DNA of 64,000 nucleotides from Thecaphora thlaspeos (lineage: Eukaryota; Basidiomycota; Ustilaginomycetes; Urocystidales; Glomosporiaceae). A model generated the notes under the pieces. The model was given only the letters and a program-made list of their open reading frames with translations. It had not been told where the DNA came from and searched no databases. The stretch covers positions 434,001 through 498,000 of the forward strand of contig UWYS01000019.1 in the NCBI GenBank assembly GCA_900291925.1, given 5' to 3'. This document shows, piece by piece, positions 33,901 through 44,826 of this stretch. The first letter of the stretch is position 1. Each line of letters begins with the position of its first letter. The position numbers were made by a program, and so were the translations under genes.

Positions 33901-34099
33901 CTTGCTCTTACGCACACTCGACGACGGAAGGGCGGGCGGGTGGAGCCGTCCGTTGGCGTCACGCCCGTGCCGGTCAGCTGCCCTGGGCGGCTACGGCTCC
34001 GGCTAGGGTTGCGGCTTTGATGTCAGACGCAGGCGTTCAGGGCCCGGCAAGGGGCAGAATGGAGCGGGCGGCGGCGGCGGCCGACGACGGACTACAGTA
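30901..34099. repeat. Dispersed TACAGTA/TACTGTA motif cluster
   Basis: By eye I count eight copies of this heptamer (either orientation): near 30901, 30956, 31301, 31514, 32860, 32969, 33542 and 34093. The copy at 31301-31312 extends to a perfect 12-bp palindrome, TACAGTACTGTA. Another at 30955 is GTACTGTAC. Elsewhere in the window I noticed only one clear copy, near 55013. Confidence 0.6.
33362..33379 (+). repeat. Poly-T tract (18 nt)
   Basis: An uninterrupted run of 18 T lies about 2 kb upstream of the cyclin start codon. It may be a nucleosome-excluding promoter element or a slippage-prone tract. Confidence 0.7.
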
Positions 34100-34813
34100 C
34101 CAAGACTCTCGCCTGTCTCGCGGCCCGGCATCGATCCATGTACGCGCTGCAAGCTTCCCAGGAAGGCTCCGCACCGCTTCATATGGTGCTAAAGGGCAAC
34201 AAAGGCGCTCTTAACTCGGATCATTTCTCTGCCCGCCGAAGAAGGTCCTGGGTGCGCGGCCGCTTACCCTGTCATCCTCCACCACCTCTGGTCCTGCCTC
34301 GTCGTATGCATTATTCGGGCGGACGGCGGTAAGCACAACAGATTGCGCTGTCCTCGTTCCTCCTCTCGTAGCTGCTGCTGCCGCCCTTGTTTCGCCGTCT
34401 TGGCTTGCCCGCTGCTCGTCGTTGCTGCTTTGCCTTTTGTTTCGCCTCCTCTTTCTAGCCTCCTCGCCGTCCCTCCATTCTCCGCCGCTTCCCTGGCTCG
34501 CCCTTTCGAGTTGGCCAGCCCAGCCCCGGCCTCAGCCCCAGGATCGGCCAAGCCCAGCCACCCATCACCCGCACCTGGCCCTCTTATGTCTGTCTGGCAG
34601 GTGGTGAGCAACGGTAGCCGGCGCCCGCATCTTCATTCAACGAAGGTCTCACAGCCTCACTTCCCTTTCCTCGCCATCTCATCACAGGGAGCAGCATTAT
34701 CCCCGGTTCCCTTTCTCCCTTCCTGCCTTCTTCTTCGCTTCGCATACCCTCGTCCCTGTCCTCGTTCTCGTTCTCTCTTCTCCCATCCCCTCGACCACAC
34801 GCCTCTTCCTCTT

Positions 34814-34829
34814 CCCCCCCCCCCCCCCC
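34814..34829 (+). repeat. Poly-C tract (16 nt)
   Basis: A run of 16 C lies inside the CT-rich leader of the cyclin gene, about 610 bp before its start codon. Its length is likely to vary between isolates and sequencing reads. Confidence 0.7.
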
Positions 34830-35240
34830 ACCACCGATCCACCGACAAGACTTCCCTGCGGCAGTGCCCAGCAAGCAGCCGTTCTGCCTGTACCTCGGCC
34901 TGGCCTCACGACTCCCTGCCTGCCTGCCTCTTTGGTCTCCCTGGTCTTCGATACGATATACTCTCCTTGCCGTTCCTTTCCTTGTGGCCCTTGACCTTAC
35001 ATCACGACCTTCATCTCGTCCCTCGGCCACCAGCTACACACACCAACTAGCACCGCCTTTACCTGCACCCTCATCGCCCTCACCCTCATACCTCATCAAC
35101 TACCCTCGCGCCTCCCAGCAATTGCGCCTGTAGCTGTGTGTCTTCTACTGACCCGCTCTGAAGCATCTTCGCCGCTACAACCAACATCCCCCGGGTCTTC
35201 TCGTGCACTCACCGCGAAGACCCGATCCTGCCGTCCCTCG

Positions 35241-35278
35241 TCGGCCAGCCGCAGCGACCTCGGCCAGCCGCAGCGACC
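35241..35278 (+). repeat. Perfect 19-bp tandem duplication in the cyclin leader
   Basis: Two adjacent identical 19-bp copies (TCGGCCAGCCGCAGCGACC) lie about 165-200 bp before the cyclin start codon. Confidence 0.75.
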
Positions 35279-35442
35279 TCGGCTCCGCCTCTGCCAAGTG
35301 CATTCCGCCTCAGCACCAAGCTGAAGCATTTGGCGACGGAACACGGTCGAACGAGCGACGACAGGTTCTCCTTCGGGCGCTACGACGATCTCATAAGGCC
35401 ACCAAGATCTGACAGCTACGACACCGACGTCGACGCCGAAAC

Positions 35443-38166
35443 ATGGCGGCTCTCCGACGTCCTCTGAGCATTGGAACAGAGGCCGATCCGCTCTCTAGCA
35501 GCTCTTGCGCGGACTTTGCCGACTACTCCCTTGAGACCTGCCGCAAATACGCCAAGCTGCCCTCCTCTTCGGCACGGCAGACGAGCCGGGGCCCTCCGTC
35601 GCCCCGAAACAAGCAGTCAGATCCGAAAGACCAGGAGCCCAAGTGGTCCGGCTGGTCCGCACATGCCAGCAGGATGTTCTCGAGCTCCCTCATCCACCAT
35701 GACGGCGGCGCCCCTTACACGACCTCGACCTCGGCAGCGACGGCGCATCGGAGCTGCAGCCAGGATCGTGCGGCGGCGGCGGCGGTGGCGCAATGGAGAG
35801 GCAACGCCTACCAGGCCGGCCCTGACTACGCCGAAACGTACACGATCCCTCAGCCGCCAAGCCCGCCACCGGCCCCTCCGCTCCCCGTCCTATCTGGCTC
35901 TGCCGCTAGGCGCGGGAGCTTCAGCTTCCCGCCGACGGGCCTCGCCGCTCAAACCTTGACCGATGTGGCCCCGAAGCGGACGACGCCGATCTGGGAGTGG
36001 TGCGCCAACATGGTCTGCTACATCTGGTTCGCTGGCGTGACGCCCGAGCATTCGCCCATCCCAACGCCAGCGATCGCGGCGACGCCATGCCGCAGCCCGA
36101 CGACGGCGACCGCGTTCCATGCTCCGCTCCAATCGTCGCCGCTGGCCAACCGACGCCACCGGAAGAGCGACAGCCTCGGCAGCCTCTCCGAGTGCTCAAA
36201 GTTTTCGGCCCATGACCTCAGCCAGGCCGTCGAGGCACACCTGCGCGCCAGCGCCGATCCGCCTCGATCGCCCAGCTCGGTCGCTACAGACAGGAAGAGA
36301 GATCCCTTGAGCCTTCGTCTGTCGGCACAGCACCGCTTCAAGTTGTTCGTCAAGGATCTGCTCAACACGACGCAGGTCTCGAAGTCCGTCATCCTGCTAG
36401 CGCTGTGAGTCTCTCTGCTGCGCTTCGGTGCTCGATGCTATGGCCCGGCCTTCTGACCCCTGGCGATCATGCTTTGCACCGTCCGCGTGCAACCGCCTCC
36501 GTCCTCTTCAACCCCTCACAACAGGCTCTACATTCATCGTCTCAAGTCTAGGCACCCAGGGCTCCGCGGCGAAGAGGGCAGCGAGTTCCGGCTCTTCATC
36601 ACTGCCCTCATGCTCGGCAACAAGTTTCTCGATGATCACACCTACACGAACAAAACGTGGTCCGAGCTGTCGGGCATCGAGCTGAAAGACATTACCCGGA
36701 TGGAGGTCGAGTTCTGGCTCGGGCTGTCGATGAGCATCTACGTCTCGGACGTCGATTTCCGTCACTGGATCCGGACGCTCGAACAGCTCGCGCAGCGCCG
36801 CCAGCAGGCCCTGGTCCGCCGCGAGCAAGAGGTGGCGCGCAAGACAGCGGTCAGGCAGCAGCAGAGGCTCCACCGCCAGCAGCAGCAAATCCTGAGTCAG
36901 CAGAGCGCCCGGCGACAGCTGCAATACTCGCGAGCGAGCCCGAGTTTGCCCTGGAGTCCGCAGGCCGCCTACCGCTCTGACGGCACCGGACTGTCACCCT
37001 ACCGAAGCGCAGCTACCTCGATGTCTCATATGATGGACGAGGCCGTGCGAAGGCCACCATCGGCGACGAGCGCCGCCACCGCAACGCACTCGTATGTATC
37101 GCTTCCGGAGGCCGACGGACTAGGCGCGCAGCCCGTAGGGCACGACTGTCGCCGTCTATCGCCGCCCGACGTGAACGCCCATCTTTCGAACCGCAGAGCC
37201 TCGAGCGTTGGCCTCTACGAGGCGGCTGTCCCGGCCACGATGAAGCGACCGCTGGCAGCACTGCACGGCTGCACGTCGTACCAGTCCCAGTCCAGTCCCT
37301 CGCCAGAGAGGCCACGAAAGCGAGTGGCTGGACTAGAAGCTGCCTATTACGAGGACCGGCTGCAACGCCCCTCGGTGTCGCCCGGCGGCCACGAGGTCGC
37401 GCATCGACACCAATCGGAGCAGCAACAGCAGCAGCAACAGAGAGACTCGGTTTCTCGCCAAGTGGCACCATGCATCAGCCCCATCTCCAATCAGCCCTAT
37501 CCGAGGTCCGTCTTCGAGCCACTGGTCACGACGCCCAACACGCTGCTGGCGCCTTACGTATCTCACCAGACGGCTGCGCAGGCTGAGCAGCACCGCCACC
37601 ACCCTCTGGCCTACTGGCAGCTCGCCGCTGGACACGACCGCGGCATCCTTGGTGTGCACCTCCCTGCACCCTTGCCCTCGTCGAATGAGTACTACCCTCC
37701 CGCGGCCATCGCCACCGCCGAGAGCACCTCTCGACCTGGCAGCAGCAGCTGCGGCAACGGCGTCTCGCCCGCCGCGCTCAGGTTGCCAGCAAGGCGACCC
37801 ATCGCCGCCACCACGCCGTACCCTACATCATACCCGGTTCAGTTTCACCACGAGCAGCACGGGCCCGTCAGCAGCGGCGCGGGTTATGTCGCTCACCTCG
37901 TTCCCATCCCCGATGCCGTCGATATCGACGAGGCACAACGAGCGGCCAGCTCGACGCACGTCCTGGTATCGGTCGGCTCGGCCCCGATTGGCGGCCACTT
38001 CGAGGGACAGCCGGGCGGCGCACCGCACCACTACTTGTACCAGTCGCACCATCCGCACCACCCGCAGTATGTGCAGCAGCATCACCCGCACCCGCAGCAC
38101 GCCCCGCATGCGCCCTTCAATAACGCCGAGGGCAGCTACGTCGATCCGTTCGCCCGCTTTTTGTGA
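35443..38166 (+). CDS. CLG1/PCL-type cyclin
   Basis: Two exons (35443-36404 and 36525-38166) give 867 residues. The cyclin N-terminal box spans about residues 300-400 and is interrupted by the intron: FKLFVKDLLNTTQVSKSVIL, then LLYIHRLK, FRLFITALMLGNKFLDDHTY and TNKTWSELSGI, ending in VEFWLGLSMSIYV. This pattern is that of Pho85-binding cyclins (Pcl/Clg1 group), which direct the Pho85 CDK in nutrient sensing, morphogenesis and G1 control. The 300 residues before it are Ser/Pro-rich. The 460 residues after it are low complexity, with Gln runs and a His-rich C terminus of repeated HH, HP and HPQ units. A long pyrimidine-rich leader precedes the start, consistent with translational or nutrient control. 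Family is confident; the specific cyclin is not assigned. Confidence 0.86.
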
Positions 38167-38843
38167 GGCGATGCGTGGTGGTAGTGCTTGGCAAGTTTGG
38201 TCTCCCTTCCGGCTTCACATCCAGCATATAACCCCAGGAATCGGTCTCTTTCCAAGCAATCAGTATATACAGCATCCCGTCCTCTCCCTTTGGACAGTCT
38301 TTTCGCGTCACATCAGCCCACCACCACCAACACCACCATCAAAGCCGGTTCTTTGCAGTCCTTTCAGAGCCTTCCCGTCCCACAGCATCCATCCACTTGA
38401 TCCCATCGATCTCGGTCTTCAGCATTAAATGTCCCGTCAACCAATTCATCATCATTCATCGTTCCCTGCATAATCAATCCAAGTCTCACGGTCCCGGTTC
38501 ACACCATAGCGTCATCCTCTCTTTTGCAACTCTGTACCTTTTCACCTTGTCTAGCAGTAACCATATGGGACCCTCTCTTGGCCACCGCCCTGCTCTGCTC
38601 GACTCGACGTCGGGTAGATGCATGCGAGGGCGCCTGTTTCCAGACGAGCATAATGTTAAAGAGAAGTTGCAACATCCAGACCTCGAGCGATGTCTGTGTT
38701 CGTGTGGGCGTGTAGGTGACTGCGCGTTCCTGTGCGTCACGACGAGGGCGGCGGCGAGTGGTGGATGTAGCAATGTATAATAAGGCATGTGTGTGATTGG
38801 AGTGACAAGGAAGCTGGAGGGAGGGGAAGAGAACGACAAGTCG
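38167..38843. other. Convergent intergenic region
   Basis: This lies between the 3' ends of the cyclin and WD40 genes. It is less GC-rich than the coding regions and should hold both 3' untranslated regions. No coding sequence or clear AATAAA was identified. Confidence 0.5.
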
Positions 38844-40865
38844 CTAGAGGAGTTGCGCTCCAAACGAGGCCTGTCGAGGGTCGAGGACGGTGTAGCGAGC
38901 AATAACGCGTTCCGTCGATACGTAAACGTGTTCGCCTGCCATGTCGAGCCGACCGAGGTGACGTTCGAACGATCGTGGTCAGTTTCTTCCACTGCTCATC
39001 TCACAGCTTCGGCTTGTACGCAGAGCAAGATCAGGACGCCACTCACCGGAAGGATCCCAACAGAGACCACTAACGTTTGTGGTGCCCTCTTCCCTCCTCT
39101 GTGACGCTCTGCCCAACCTCGCCTCTTCCCCACCACCATCGAGGGGATGCGTGACATCGTCCGGTCCTATCCTCTGATTGACCAGACTCTCGTACGTAGA
39201 GTAAGAAGGTGCGACGCTAGACGTGACTCGGAAGCGATCGAGGACCGTCGATGCCTCGCGGTGCGCCTGGGCCGCGTTGAGCAGAATTTGCGTACGATGT
39301 GTAGATGATGGCGAAGTGCCAGAGGAAGGTGGGTTCGACAGGAGACCGATGCCCGTCAGACCCAAATGACCCGTCCTGGCCACTGTGGCGGCGGGGCCCG
39401 GGTGTAAAAGGTCCGTCTCTTCTACCCCTCCACCGCCTTCTAGCATGGATATCGTCGAAGAGAGGAGGGAGGAGATAGACGAGGATGGCACGACGGGTGC
39501 CGCCATGCGCTGGACGTTGGAGAACGTATTCGTGTCCACCACGTGAAAGTAGTTGCGATGCTCGGTAAACGCCAGCATGTCTCCGCCCGGTGAAAATTTG
39601 GCCACGCGCGCTGCGCCGTTCCCGCCTGCCATACCTGCCTGGGCGGTCGAGAGCGATGCAAGAGGATAGGAGCTGCGAACGTCCCACACGCTCACAATAC
39701 CATCCTGGCTCGCCACGGCAAACTTGCTCCCGTCGGGCGACCAGGTGGTGGAGAAGGACGCATCGTTGGAGGCGCTGTAAATTGCCACCTTGTCAAAGTC
39801 GCCGTTGGGTCGGATGTGGTAGATGAAGACCTCGGGCGTATCCCCCACGGCCACGAGCGTGCGGCGGTCGGGCGAGAGAGAGGAGTGATTGATGGCCGTG
39901 GGGAAGTGGAGCGTGCTCGTCTTTGACAGACCGGGCAGGCCGGATTCGATGCGGCCCCCCGTGCCCGGCGAAGCCATAGGCGGTCGGAGCTGGTAGGACT
40001 TGATGCTTTGGTCGTTGTTGCTCACCATGATCTTGACGGGTCCCACCGCCTGCGCCAGCGACTCGGATGCAGAGGCTTGGCGTCGCTCCGCTTCGGAATT
40101 GCTACGCGGCGTGGTCGAAGGTGCGGGACGTCTCGTTACCGTGCTGCGCCACAACGACGAGGAGGCAGAAGGTGGCAAGGAAGCGCTCGAGGAGGCCGAT
40201 GGGTCGAAGCCGTACGCTACCGCTGTATCGTCCCGATCGGTGCAGTCGGTGATTTGCCACGGATGCTGCGCATCTCTCGTGCTGGTAGTCAGGTAGCTTG
40301 ACGCCAATGAGGACGACGAGAGAGAACGAGGCTCGTCTCGAGCCCAGATTGTGCTCGACTCTGAGCCGGGCTGGCTGACATGAACGCGCTCCCCCTTTCG
40401 GCGCGACAACGAGGACGAGGCCGAAGCCGAAGCAGATAGAACGGACGACGAAGGGCTAGCGTAGCAGTCTGGCTGGATATTGATGGCATTGTTGATTGAT
40501 CCGCCGGTGGGCGTCCTGAGGAGCCAGGGCGCAGGGTATCTGTCTGCGTCTGGATTGCTGATGGCGTGTGCGCTGGAGCTGGGGGTGTGCAGGGGACGGA
40601 GAGCGAGCTCGCTATGCTGGCCGCCCGCGGCGAGGAGGCCGCAGGAAGTGGCGAGGCAGTTTGGGAGGAAGTCGAGCGTGCAGTAGGTAGTGGGCGGCTT
40701 GAGGCTGGCGAAGTCGGCCTGTTCGATCTTGAGCCTGTTGACAAAGAGGACGCGGTCGCCGACGCCGGCTGGCTGGAGGAGGTCGCGCAGTTGGAGGTGG
40801 TGGATGCTAATGCGCGCCGGGATGAGCTTGGGCTGCGTATCGATGTAGACGGGTCCATTGGTCAT
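38844..40865 (-). CDS. WD40-repeat protein, DUF2415-like
   Basis: Two exons (39047-40865 and 38844-38935) give 636 residues. The N-terminal part (IPARISIHHLQLRDLLQPAG) precedes a Ser-rich insertion. Blade-like repeats follow: VKIMVSNNDQSIKSYQL, INHSSLSPDRRTLVAVGDT with VFIYHI, FSTTWSPDGSKFAVASQDG with VSVWDVR, and AKFSPGGDMLAFTEHRNYFHVVD. Near the end, VSGLCWDPSGE is completed across the intron by HVYVSTERVIARYTV, another blade strand. From memory this architecture matches the fungal WD40 group that carries DUF2415; its role is not known to me. The last exon is short (92 nt), yet it completes the DPSG-x-VYV blade motif, which supports the splice. The protein is likely a cytosolic or nuclear scaffold. 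Confidence 0.8.
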
Positions 40866-41220
40866 GGCGGGCGACGTGGAGGGCGAGGCCGGCCAGACAA
40901 GGGAGAGTAGAGAGAGGGCCGAGAGAGTAGTGGGAGAGGGTGGATGGAGGCGCGAGGCTCGTCAGGTGCGTCGACCACGGCCAGCTTCCGGGGGCAAACG
41001 AAGCGAAGGCGGTGCGTGTGGGTGTGCCGACGCGATACGGCTGGTGGCAAGGAAGGGACGGCGGCGTCAGGCCCGAGAGGCGAAGGTGCGATGTGACGGG
41101 ATGCGAGGCGGTGTGATGGCGAGCAAGGCTGGTGCGCGGGCGTGATCCGATGATGGTGATAGCGCTCCTTGCCCCGCAGCCGATGTGTCCGTCGTAGGGT
41201 TCATTTGCTGCCGCCTTTGC

Positions 41221-41245
41221 CCTGCCCTGCCCTGCCCTGCCCTGC
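41221..41245 (+). repeat. (CCTGC)5 tandem repeat
   Basis: Five perfect copies of the pentamer lie about 360 bp upstream of the WD40 start codon on the opposite strand. Confidence 0.8.
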
Positions 41246-41687
41246 CAGGGGGGAAGCCTATTATAAAACGGCGGGTGGACCCCACCACCTCACGCCCGTA
41301 GCCGTGGCGGCTTGATGCACAGAGTGCAGCCTACGTGCTGAGGCCAAGCAGCAGCGCTCCCATTTCCAACCGTCCAATGTGGAGGTCACGTGCAGAGCCA
41401 CCTGTCAACGGGCAGAGAAAGCCGACCCGCCCGATCCGAGCCATTCATGCCAATCCAACTTGGCCAACGCCGAGCCTGAGCTTCCCCTCCCCCACCGCCT
41501 TTCAGCCGCGCCACCAGCGGCTCATCGTGTCCATCCCGGCGAGACCATGGTAAAGGTATTGCACGCTGTCCCTTCTCTGTCGCCACAGGCGCTTACAAGC
41601 TGAGTGCGGCGACAGCGAGTAGAGACTTTTCCTCCCATCACACCGGCCGTCCCGGGATTGGTGCTGTCCCCTGTCTCGGACCCAAAC

Positions 41688-41705
41688 TTTTTTTTTTTTT
41701 TTTTT
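41688..41705 (+). repeat. Poly-T tract (18 nt)
   Basis: An uninterrupted 18-T run lies in the gene-poor region between the WD40 and SNT2 genes. It has the same length as the tract at 33362. Confidence 0.7.
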
Positions 41706-43890
41706 GCGCCGATGTGTCTGCCAATATGGGCCATTCTGGACGTCGTCGACGGTCATCATCCCTAGCGCTCACCACGTCCCTTTTCCCTCTTTGTAGTCTC
41801 CTCCTGTTCGTGAGGCCTCTTCCTTTCGTACGCCGAAACGAGAATACTTCGCTGAGACAATGGATCCGTACATTGTCTGCGATGATTTAATTCCTGCCAC
41901 TTGGCTAGGCGCAGAAACACAGAGACGAGAGACTTGGACCGTTCGATTGATGACCGTTCTACAGGTCTCTTTCGCCGTAATGAACGGTGTATCTCCACAG
42001 CTTCCGATGACGAGGAACCAATTGCGAGGATGGGCAGAGACGGTAGAGATCTTTTCCGGTACGAGTGGCGACCGTCGCGATCGTTACCCGTCAGACCGGT
42101 CGCTGTCGACTGCAGCGGATTGTTCCTTCCCATCAGCAGAAACAGTTGACTTCTGTCTCCTGACAAAGCCTGACGAGGTTCGAAGGGTCTATCTTTCAAC
42201 GGCGGCTACCTGTTTCGTTCCAGGAAGTGCAGTTGTGCTGAGTGAAAGGAGCGTCACCCGGCCTTGGCTGTGGTCAGTGCCAGTTTCGCTGCCATGCCTT
42301 GTTGTCGATTGGATCGACACGAGAGGCGGCGGTAAGGCATTCCAGTGCGAAACAGGGAGGGGCAAAGACAGTCAAAGGTGGTGGTGGTCGTCGGGTGTGT
42401 CCTCGTTGAACTGCAGCTTGGTCTACACCTGTCAGGATGGCCCGAATTTTGAGCCAGCGAGCAGCCCATCGGCCGTTGCGCGCTGGTTGGCCGCTCATCC
42501 CGCTCCGTCCCTTGGCCGCCTCCGGCAAACGCTGAGACTGCACCACCATCTCCCATTCCTCAGCCTCCCTCCTTGCCCAATTTCCCCAACACTCGCTCTC
42601 TGAGCTCACCCGCTCTCTCAGAAGTAGCTCAGCTTCGACCAATTCGCTCACCAGCATTTCTTTCACCGAGACAGGTAGCAACCAGCGTTTGCGCGACCTT
42701 CCAGCGTGACCTCACAACAAGAAAGAAAACCTCTGCCTATCGAAGGCCAAGCCTTTTACGAATTTCATCATTTCGTATTGGTCGCTCACCCCATACCACT
42801 CAGTAGATCCCACCTCGACGCCCCCGACCCGGTAGGATCTCTGCACTTATTCGCCAGTCTGTGCAACGCCAGGCCGTGCCGTTCGGCTCTCCTTTTCATT
42901 CCAGCATTAGCTTGCCCGCAGTTCGGTCCATCCTTGGTCCTCGCACCCCGCCGTCGCGCTCATCATTTGCCAACCCCACTCGGCTCAAAGTCGCTTCGAC
43001 GCTCGTGCGACTTGCTGTTCCATCTCAGCTGCTGTAGCGCCTCACTTCACTGTTGGCAGCCTCCGACCATAGCTCCCTCCGACTTGCCCACCGCCGTCAA
43101 CCGCCACTCCCCAAGAGGGCTCGGTCAGCTTTGAGTACAGCGTCAGCAAACACAACCCAGAGCACATCTCTCGCTTGCCTTGGACACCTCTCTGACACTA
43201 TTCAGCGCCGACACAAAAGGAGATTCGGCGGCTCTGTTTGTTCGCACGCCAGCAGCGGCGGCACCTGCACAGGTGAGTTGACGTCTCGTCCTTGCCCCGG
43301 TATCGTGCCAGATAGCTAGAGCATCGGCTTGAGGCTTGTCTGGGGTGCCGTTGGATAGTGAGAGGTGATCTCCTCGTCGCTCTCTTGCTCGTTGCAGCAC
43401 CTTGCCTCGATCGGGGCCGGAGTGGAGTCTCCTGGTCAAGGCGAAGCTGTGCTCGAGGAAGCGACCGCGTATCGGCCTCGAAGCACAGCCCGACCTCCCC
43501 TGCGTAGCTCAGAGTAGCGTTGATATTGCACCGCGAGCCTTTGCTGGTGCTATCAGGTGCTGATCCTGTCCAGTCTGTTGAGGAGAGAGGCGAGCAGCCG
43601 TGTCTCCGAGACGGACGTCGACGATTGTCGAGAGGAGGACGGAGCACAAAGGGGAGCATCAGCCGGAGGGCGTGAGGGGCCGGCAGGTGGCAACGGGGAC
43701 TCGCCTCTTTTTGGCTCTTTTTACTTTTCTTGACACGCAACGTCGGTGGGAGCCGAGCCCAGCTAGCTAGCCCAGGCTTTTGCTTGCTTGCTTCAGCCCT
43801 GCCCTGGGCGTTCCAAGAGGCAGTAAAAAAAAAGAAAAAGAAAAAAGAGGAGCGCTGCTTAGCCTGCAACGCTCGAGGGAGCCGGCCGGA

Positions 43891-43918
43891 CAGCCAGCCA
43901 GCCAGCCAGCCAGCCAGC
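43891..43918 (+). repeat. (CAGC)7 microsatellite
   Basis: Seven perfect tetramer copies, flanked by CTTG-type short repeats and an A-rich stretch at about 43826-43848. Related CAGC runs also occur near 32985. Confidence 0.8.
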
Positions 43919-44714
43919 TTCTTGCTTGCTTGGCTCGACTTGTGTTACGCTTGGCCGAGCGACGTGGCCAAGTGGGGCGAAAGTGCAAGACCTCGAGAGA
44001 TGATGGGCCGTGAGGCGCCAAGGCGCACTCGTGGCGAACCGTCGTCCCTCGTCGATGGGCACGGGACACAGGCCTCCGCCTGGCGAAAGACGGACTGGAA
44101 AGGGCTGCGCCGTATCATTCTTGGTTCGTCTCCTACGGCCCCCAGTGTTGTGCCCCTCTTTACAGCCAGGCTGGTGCCCCGTTCGTCTTGAACTCGTTAC
44201 CTTCCGTCGCTTTGCCTTCTCTTGATCGATCCTGAGCTCCGTTGTACGCTCTGCTGGGATCTCTCGCTTTCGGCCGCAACTTCTTCCTTCCACCTCGTTG
44301 GCCGCCACCCCTGGCCTCCCAGCGATCCGTTGCTGGCATCGGTGCCCAGACAAGCGAAGAACACGCTTGCGCAGGGGAAGAAGAGCTTCGCCCGTCACTC
44401 TTCTCGCGTTAGCATCAGAGTTCACCGAGGCCCTCCCCTCGAAGTGCCGCCCGTCCGTCGTCGAGGTTGCTGTTGTCCTCGTTCGTCACCACCCAGCATG
44501 TACGCAGGTAGCAGTCGCGACGGCGTGGCCAGCTCACAGACAACATCTCGAGCGACGGCACAAGCAAGCCCTCGCTGGTCGTTCCCGTTGGTAGCGCTGC
44601 ATGACAGGCCCCATCTCGGGCCGCTGTCCAGCCCTCCCCTTCCGTCCAGACCCTGGCTGGCCCGTATCCGCCAGCGCTGGTTTTCTGCTCTCGCTCTCAC
44701 AACTATATATGTCG

Positions 44715-44826
44715 CCCCCCCCCCCCCCCCCCCTTTATCGACCACACGACTCGAGAGCCTACTGAGTCTGACATCGTCTGTCAACTTCCGCCTTTCTTGG
44801 TTCTCCGCCCCCCCCCCCCCCCCCCC
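44715..44826 (+). repeat. Two long poly-C tracts in the SNT2 leader
   Basis: Runs of about 19 C occur at 44715-44733 and again at 44808-44826, separated by 74 bp. A TATATAT stretch immediately precedes the first. They lie 0.9-1.0 kb before the chosen SNT2 start. Confidence 0.7.

Larger units (their letters stand above)
28911..35442. other. 6.5 kb gene-poor intergenic region
   Basis: No coding region here has a recognisable domain or consistent splice-supported structure. The left edge must hold the hydrolase promoter and the right edge a long pyrimidine-rich leader of the cyclin gene. The interior (30.9-34.1 kb) is rich in GTAC words and in the TACAGTA/TACTGTA motif. Homopolymer runs occur at 32109-32120 (G), 33362-33379 (T) and 34814-34829 (C). 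A TATA box at 30854 has no obvious coding partner. Long noncoding transcripts or a decayed mobile element are possible but not shown. Confidence 0.5.

Noticed and set aside
33266..34006. Plus-strand open frame of about 246 residues crossing the poly-T tract
   Set aside because: It translates the homopolymer and restriction-like GC-rich sequence into low-complexity residues with no domain and no splice support.
34343..35050. Plus-strand open frame of about 235 residues before the cyclin gene
   Set aside because: It is Ser/Pro/Leu-rich translation of a pyrimidine-rich leader that includes a poly-C tract; there is no conserved motif.
41860..42603. Plus-strand open frame of about 247 residues
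   Set aside because: Its codon use differs from neighbouring genes and no domain or splice context supports it.
43891..43918. CRISPR-like or structured repeat array
   Set aside because: It is a simple tetramer microsatellite without spacers.
43964..44040. A tRNA-like A box (GTGGCCAAGTGG)
   Set aside because: No matching B box (GGTTCGANNCC) follows at the right distance and no cloverleaf can be drawn.
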